Shown: piece after piece, positions 6,293 through 9,155 of the stretch | How positions within the stretch are numbered: position 1 is the first letter of the stretch | Layout of the letters: each line of letters starts with the position of its first letter | Translations under genes and position numbers: made by a program | The notes under the pieces: generated by a model | Database searches by the model: none | The model's input: the letters and a program-made list of their open reading frames with translations, nothing else | What the model was told of the DNA's origin: nothing | NCBI GenBank assembly: GCA_934292955.1 | Contig: CAKQXZ010000084.1 | Coordinates: 1 to 9,155, forward strand | Direction: 5' to 3' | From: an uncultured Clostridia bacterium | Lineage (GTDB): Bacteria; Bacillota_A; Clostridia; Christensenellales; Borkfalkiaceae | Length of the DNA stretch: 9,155 bases

Positions 6293-7708
6293 TTATTCGT
6301 GTTCGATGCCTTCTTTATCCAGAAGTTTTCTGCCCATTTTTACGCCCATAACAGAAGCCATCATAAGCCCGCGCGTCCAGCCGCTCGAATCGCCAAGGCA
6401 ATAAAGATGCTGAATGCTTGTATTAAGGTCTGCGTCCATCTTCACACGGTTAGAATAGAATTTGAGTTCGGGCGAATAAAGAAGTGTTTCGGGCGCTGCA
6501 AAACCGGGAACGACGTTATCGACAGCAATTATGAAATTAAGAATATTTGTGAGCGAGCGATACGGCATAGCGGCGGTTATATCACCTGCTACGGCGTCTT
6601 TAAGCGTAGGTTTAACGTTGGAACGGAGCAATTCTTTCTGCCAGGTTCTCTTCCCGTCGAGAATATCTCCGAAACGCTGAACAAGAATATGTCCTGCGCC
6701 GAGCATGTTGGTCAGTTCGCCGACTTTCTGCGCGTATTCTATGGGTTGATTGAACGGATATGTGAAGTTATGGGAACAAAGAATTGCAAGGTTCGTGTTT
6801 TCGGATTTGAGTTCTTTGTATGAATGCCCGTTTACGACAGCAAGGTTATTGTCATAATTTTCCTGACTTACAAAACCGCCGGGGTTCTGACAGAAAGTAC
6901 GAACTTTGTTTTTGAAAGGCTTCGGATATCCGATAAGTTTCGATTCATAAAGGCAGGCGTTGACCTTTTCCATTACTTCATTACGGACTTCTACCCTTAC
7001 GCCGATGTCGACAGTGCCGGGTTCATGCGCGATATTATGCTCGAAGCAGATTTTTTCAAGCCAGTCGCTCCCCCTGCGCCCCGTTGCGACAATGATTTCG
7101 TCTGCAAAAATTTCGTAACTTCCGCTACTGTCCGAAATTTCCGCACCTATACAGGTAGCGTTATCATCGCTGAAAATAAGATTGTTGCATTCAGCCGAAA
7201 AAATCAGTTCTACGCCGTGATCTCTTAAATAGTTTTCTATAGAAAGGTAAATGCCTTGTGCTTTTTCGGTTCCCATGTGCCTTATCGGACAATCGACAAG
7301 ACGAAGCCCCGCCTGAATGGCGCGCTTTCTTATTTCTTTAACTTCGTCGTCGTTGTTTATTCCTTCGATATGCGTGTCTGCGCCGAATTCAAGGTAGATT
7401 TTATCTGTATAGTCTATAAGCTCCTGCGCGTTGAGTTCGCCGATCAGCGTAGGCAAATCGCCTCCGACTTCGTATGAAAGAGACAGTTTCCCGTCCGAAA
7501 ACGCACCCGCGCCCGAAAAACCCGTAGTAATATTACAGGGTTTGCAGTTCATGCATTTCTGGGTTTTAACTTTCGGGCAAAAACGTTTTTCTACGGGTTT
7601 GCCTTTTTCGACTATGGTTATTTTCTTTTTTGAACCGTATCTGAGCATTTCAAGCGCGGTAAATATACCTGCGGGACCTGCGCCGATAATCAAAATTTCA
7701 GTTTTCAT
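6293..7708 (-). CDS. FAD-dependent dehydrogenase, COG2509 type, with cysteine cluster
   Basis: This is a predicted cytoplasmic FAD-binding oxidoreductase of a widely conserved but functionally uncharacterised family; substrate and electron partner are unknown. The 471-residue protein begins with a Rossmann dinucleotide fold: IIGAGPAG (GxGxxG, Gly9-Gly11-Gly14) and Glu34 at the end of beta-2 (TIVEKG), which would contact the FAD ribose. Next comes a cysteine cluster, Cys44-x7-Cys52-x2-Cys55-x2-Cys58, and then FSGAGAFSDGKLS. The middle contains EIIVATGRRGSDWL, and the C-terminus has the second FAD motif YCLGDSSGWTRGLMMASVMG, with Asp440. No signal peptide or membrane segment is visible. The start ATG has AAGGAGAG six bases upstream. 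It appears to be a single-gene unit with its own promoter and a leader hairpin. The family assignment rests on remembered motif patterns; membership is fairly sure, function is not. Confidence 0.85.
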   Translation of the reverse strand: MKTEILIIGAGPAGIFTALEMLRYGSKKKITIVEKGKPVEKRFCPKVKTQKCMNCKPCNITTGFSGAGAFSDGKLSLSYEVGGDLPTLIGELNAQELIDYTDKIYLEFGADTHIEGINNDDEVKEIRKRAIQAGLRLVDCPIRHMGTEKAQGIYLSIENYLRDHGVELIFSAECNNLIFSDDNATCIGAEISDSSGSYEIFADEIIVATGRRGSDWLEKICFEHNIAHEPGTVDIGVRVEVRNEVMEKVNACLYESKLIGYPKPFKNKVRTFCQNPGGFVSQENYDNNLAVVNGHSYKELKSENTNLAILCSHNFTYPFNQPIEYAQKVGELTNMLGAGHILVQRFGDILDGKRTWQKELLRSNVKPTLKDAVAGDITAAMPYRSLTNILNFIIAVDNVVPGFAAPETLLYSPELKFYSNRVKMDADLNTSIQHLYCLGDSSGWTRGLMMASVMGVKMGRKLLDKEGIEHE

Positions 7709-7719
7709 AACGCTCTCCT

Positions 7720-7769
7720 TTTCGGCGTTGTAAGTAATATTTTGAAAAAAAACAAGAGCAACACCGAAA
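7720..7769 (-). promoter_or_regulatory. Leader stem-loop touching the ribosome binding site of the FAD gene
   Basis: In the predicted mRNA leader, UUUCGGUGUUG (7769-7759) pairs with CAACGCCGAAA (7730-7720). This gives an 11-bp stem with a single G-U pair and a 28-base loop that is U- and A-rich. The 3' arm runs into the AAGGAG ribosome binding site (7720-7715). With one bulged A the stem could extend two more pairs into its GG. The 5' arm would begin within a few bases of the predicted transcription start. It does not match a riboswitch class I recognise; it could affect translation or mRNA stability. Confidence 0.5.
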
Positions 7770-7778
7770 GACCAATGT

Positions 7779-7807
7779 ATTTTATATCAAACCGAAAAAA
7801 TAGTCAA
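7779..7807 (-). promoter_or_regulatory. SigA-type promoter of the FAD dehydrogenase gene
   Basis: On the minus strand TTGACT (7807-7802), a 17-base spacer and TAAAAT (7784-7779) each match the vegetative consensus at 5 of 6 positions. The expected start near 7772 gives a leader of about 64 bases containing the stem-loop described separately. An alternative TATAAA two bases nearer to the -35 would leave only a 15-base spacer and is less likely. Confidence 0.65.
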
Positions 7808-7893
7808 GCGAAAATCGGTTTATAAGCGACTTTTATTTTTTATAATGTGTCCGATTTATAAATTATTATTGAACTTAAATTCGCCGATTTTTA

Positions 7894-7922
7894 TTGACTT
7901 TTATAATATTTTCCGATATAAT
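7894..7922 (+). promoter_or_regulatory. SigA-type promoter of the DUF1538 gene
   Basis: TTGACT (7894-7899), a 17-base spacer and a perfect TATAAT (7917-7922) make the best promoter in the window. The start is expected near 7929, leaving a leader of about 29 bases that ends in GCAGGGTGAT directly before the ATG. It diverges from the flavoprotein promoter, with about 86 bases between the two -35 elements. Confidence 0.8.
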
Positions 7923-7957
7923 AGAATAGGAAAAAATAAAAACAAACGCAGGGTGAT

Positions 7958-9155
7958 ATGAAGTTTAAGAATTCAGCATTGTTCGGGGCAATCACTGCGG
8001 TGTTGCCGATCAGTATTTTATTACTGATAATCAACTTTTTTCTGCCTGATAAGATGGGCGGTTACGATATACTGTGTTTCATAATCGGAAATGTCCTTTT
8101 AATCGGCGGTATGGCTCTTTACAGTAAAGGTATAGAAATGTCGCTTTCCCCTATCGGCGATCGTTTCGGCGAGTTTTTGACTAAACGTAAAAACGTTTTT
8201 ATCATTCTTGCCTCGGGGATTGCGCTCGGTTTTGTAATCACTATTGCCGAACCCGATCTCTCGGTTTTAGGCGAACAACTCGGCAACATAAAATGGACTA
8301 TCATTATTACAATCGCGCTCGGTGTGGGAATATTCCTTATGCTTGCGCTGATGCGTATTTTGTTTAAGTGGAATTTCACTTTCCTTATACTGATTTTATA
8401 CGCGATAGTTTTTATTCTGGCACTTTTTGTTGCGCCGAAATACATTCCCCTTTGTTTTGACTCGGGCGGCGTTACTACCGGGGCGATAACCGTTCCTTTC
8501 ATATTGTCGTTCGGTGCGTCGGTCGCCGGTATGGTCGGCGGTAAGAATAAAGACGAAAATAGTTTCGGAATGATTGCGATTTGTTCGATCGGCCCCATAT
8601 TTATGATGATGCTTTTGTGCTTGATATTTAAGCCTGAAGTTGAAACAATGATCGAATATACGTCGCTTTCGTCGGCAAGCGAAACGATAATGACCTTCTT
8701 AAAGAATCTTGTTAAATTTCTTAAAGAAGTCGCAATCGCTCTTGCGCCTATCGCAATAATTTTTTATCTGTTCAACTTTATTTCTTTCAAAATCAAGAAA
8801 GTACAACTTACAAGAATATCTCTCGGTTTATTATATACATACATTGGGCTTGCGTTATTTTTAACAGGCGTTAATGCGGCGTATATGGGTACGGGGTACT
8901 ATATCGGAAAAAGTATTGCCGCAACAAAATACGCTTGGGTGCTTATCCCCGTCGGCGCATTGGTCGGTTTGCTTATTGTTCTTGCAGAACCCGCAATCGG
9001 CGTGCTTGTTAAACAAGTCGAAGCGATTTCGGCAGGTACTATTAAAAAACGCACCATGCTTATTGCGTTGTGTCTCTCGATGTCGTTTGCGGTCGGCTTT
9101 TCGATGCTCAGGATCTTGTTTGATATATCAATTTGGTACGTTCTCGGTATCGGCT
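7958..9155 (+). CDS. DUF1538 family membrane protein, putative cation/proton antiporter (3' truncated by window)
   Basis: This multi-pass inner-membrane protein belongs to the DUF1538 family; a two-gene relative, UmpAB of Halomonas, has been reported as a sodium/proton antiporter, so ion exchange is plausible but unproven here. The 399 residues visible contain about ten hydrophobic segments. Family motifs are GGMALYSKGIEMSLSPIGD (50-68), AEPDLSVL (97-104), LMRILF (131-136) and DSGGVTTGAITVPFILSFG (168-186). A second copy of the same layout follows: TGVNAAYMGTGYYIG (303-317), AEPAIGVL (343-350) and MLRILF (383-388). The protein is thus an internal tandem duplication, and the second DSGGVTTG-like motif should lie past the window edge. 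The start ATG follows GGGTGAT, which pairs with the 16S tail at short spacing, and a near-consensus promoter lies just upstream. The reading frame is open with no stop to the right edge. Confidence 0.88.
   Translation, partial: MKFKNSALFGAITAVLPISILLLIINFFLPDKMGGYDILCFIIGNVLLIGGMALYSKGIEMSLSPIGDRFGEFLTKRKNVFIILASGIALGFVITIAEPDLSVLGEQLGNIKWTIIITIALGVGIFLMLALMRILFKWNFTFLILILYAIVFILALFVAPKYIPLCFDSGGVTTGAITVPFILSFGASVAGMVGGKNKDENSFGMIAICSIGPIFMMMLLCLIFKPEVETMIEYTSLSSASETIMTFLKNLVKFLKEVAIALAPIAIIFYLFNFISFKIKKVQLTRISLGLLYTYIGLALFLTGVNAAYMGTGYYIGKSIAATKYAWVLIPVGALVGLLIVLAEPAIGVLVKQVEAISAGTIKKRTMLIALCLSMSFAVGFSMLRILFDISIWYVLGIG

Noticed and set aside
6257..6823. Plus-strand open frame of 188 codons
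   Set aside because: It is antisense to the C-terminal third of the FAD dehydrogenase, with no ribosome binding site and no recognisable domain; a shadow of the real gene.
7818..7846. Perfect TATAAT at 7841-7846 on the plus strand as a second promoter for the DUF1538 gene
   Set aside because: The hexamer 17 bases upstream is GGTTTA, a poor -35, and the region is simply A/T rich. The 7894-7922 promoter is far better.
8119..8598. Minus-strand open frame of 159 codons
   Set aside because: It lies wholly inside the plus-strand DUF1538 gene, which has clear family motifs, a promoter and a ribosome binding site. The minus-strand product has no recognisable motif and is a frame shadow.
1..9155. 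A hidden defence, mobile or otherwise new multi-gene system
   Set aside because: Almost all of the DNA is accounted for by conserved housekeeping genes in a familiar order. There are no repeats, integrase, transposase, toxin-antitoxin pair or array-like structure.

Overview
The window looks like chromosomal housekeeping DNA from a low-to-moderate G+C member of the Bacillota, most likely a Clostridia-type (possibly uncultivated gut) bacterium. The main reasons are the conserved gene order yicC-rpoZ-priA-def-fmt-rsmB, which is typical of that group, the strong AAGGAGG-type ribosome binding sites, and near-consensus SigA promoters in AT-rich gaps. TAA and TGA both serve as stops, so the code appears standard. 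The taxonomic placement is inference from synteny and style, not from a marker comparison.

Layout. Positions 38-4916 (minus strand, read right to left) hold a tightly packed cluster: priA (primosomal helicase), def (peptide deformylase), fmt (Met-tRNA formyltransferase) and rsmB (16S rRNA m5C methyltransferase). def's stop directly abuts fmt's TTG start, and fmt overlaps rsmB by 7 bases. Positions 5009-6209 (minus) form a second, self-contained unit: a good extended -10 promoter, yicC, rpoZ, and a hairpin terminator just after rpoZ. Positions 6293-7708 (minus) encode a COG2509-type FAD-dependent dehydrogenase with its own promoter and a stem-loop in its leader. From 7958 to the right edge, the plus strand encodes a multi-pass membrane protein of the DUF1538 family, cut off by the window end. 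The 249-base gap 7709-7957 is a divergent regulatory region.

How the genes fit together. def and fmt are the two halves of the N-formylmethionine cycle: Fmt formylates initiator tRNA and Def removes the formyl group from nascent proteins. RsmB modifies the ribosome, RpoZ is the omega subunit of RNA polymerase, YicC is an RNA-processing factor and PriA restarts replication forks. The block is therefore core information processing. The two genes at the right (flavoprotein and DUF1538 membrane protein) are not obviously part of it and are the less understood portion.

I found no tRNA, rRNA, CRISPR, insertion sequence, phage or defence signature, and I do not see a new multi-gene system here. The points most worth a second look are the internally duplicated DUF1538 transporter-like protein, the cysteine cluster in the FAD dehydrogenase, the leader hairpin touching that gene's ribosome binding site, the TTG start of fmt, and the absence of gmk and coaBC from a cluster that usually carries them.
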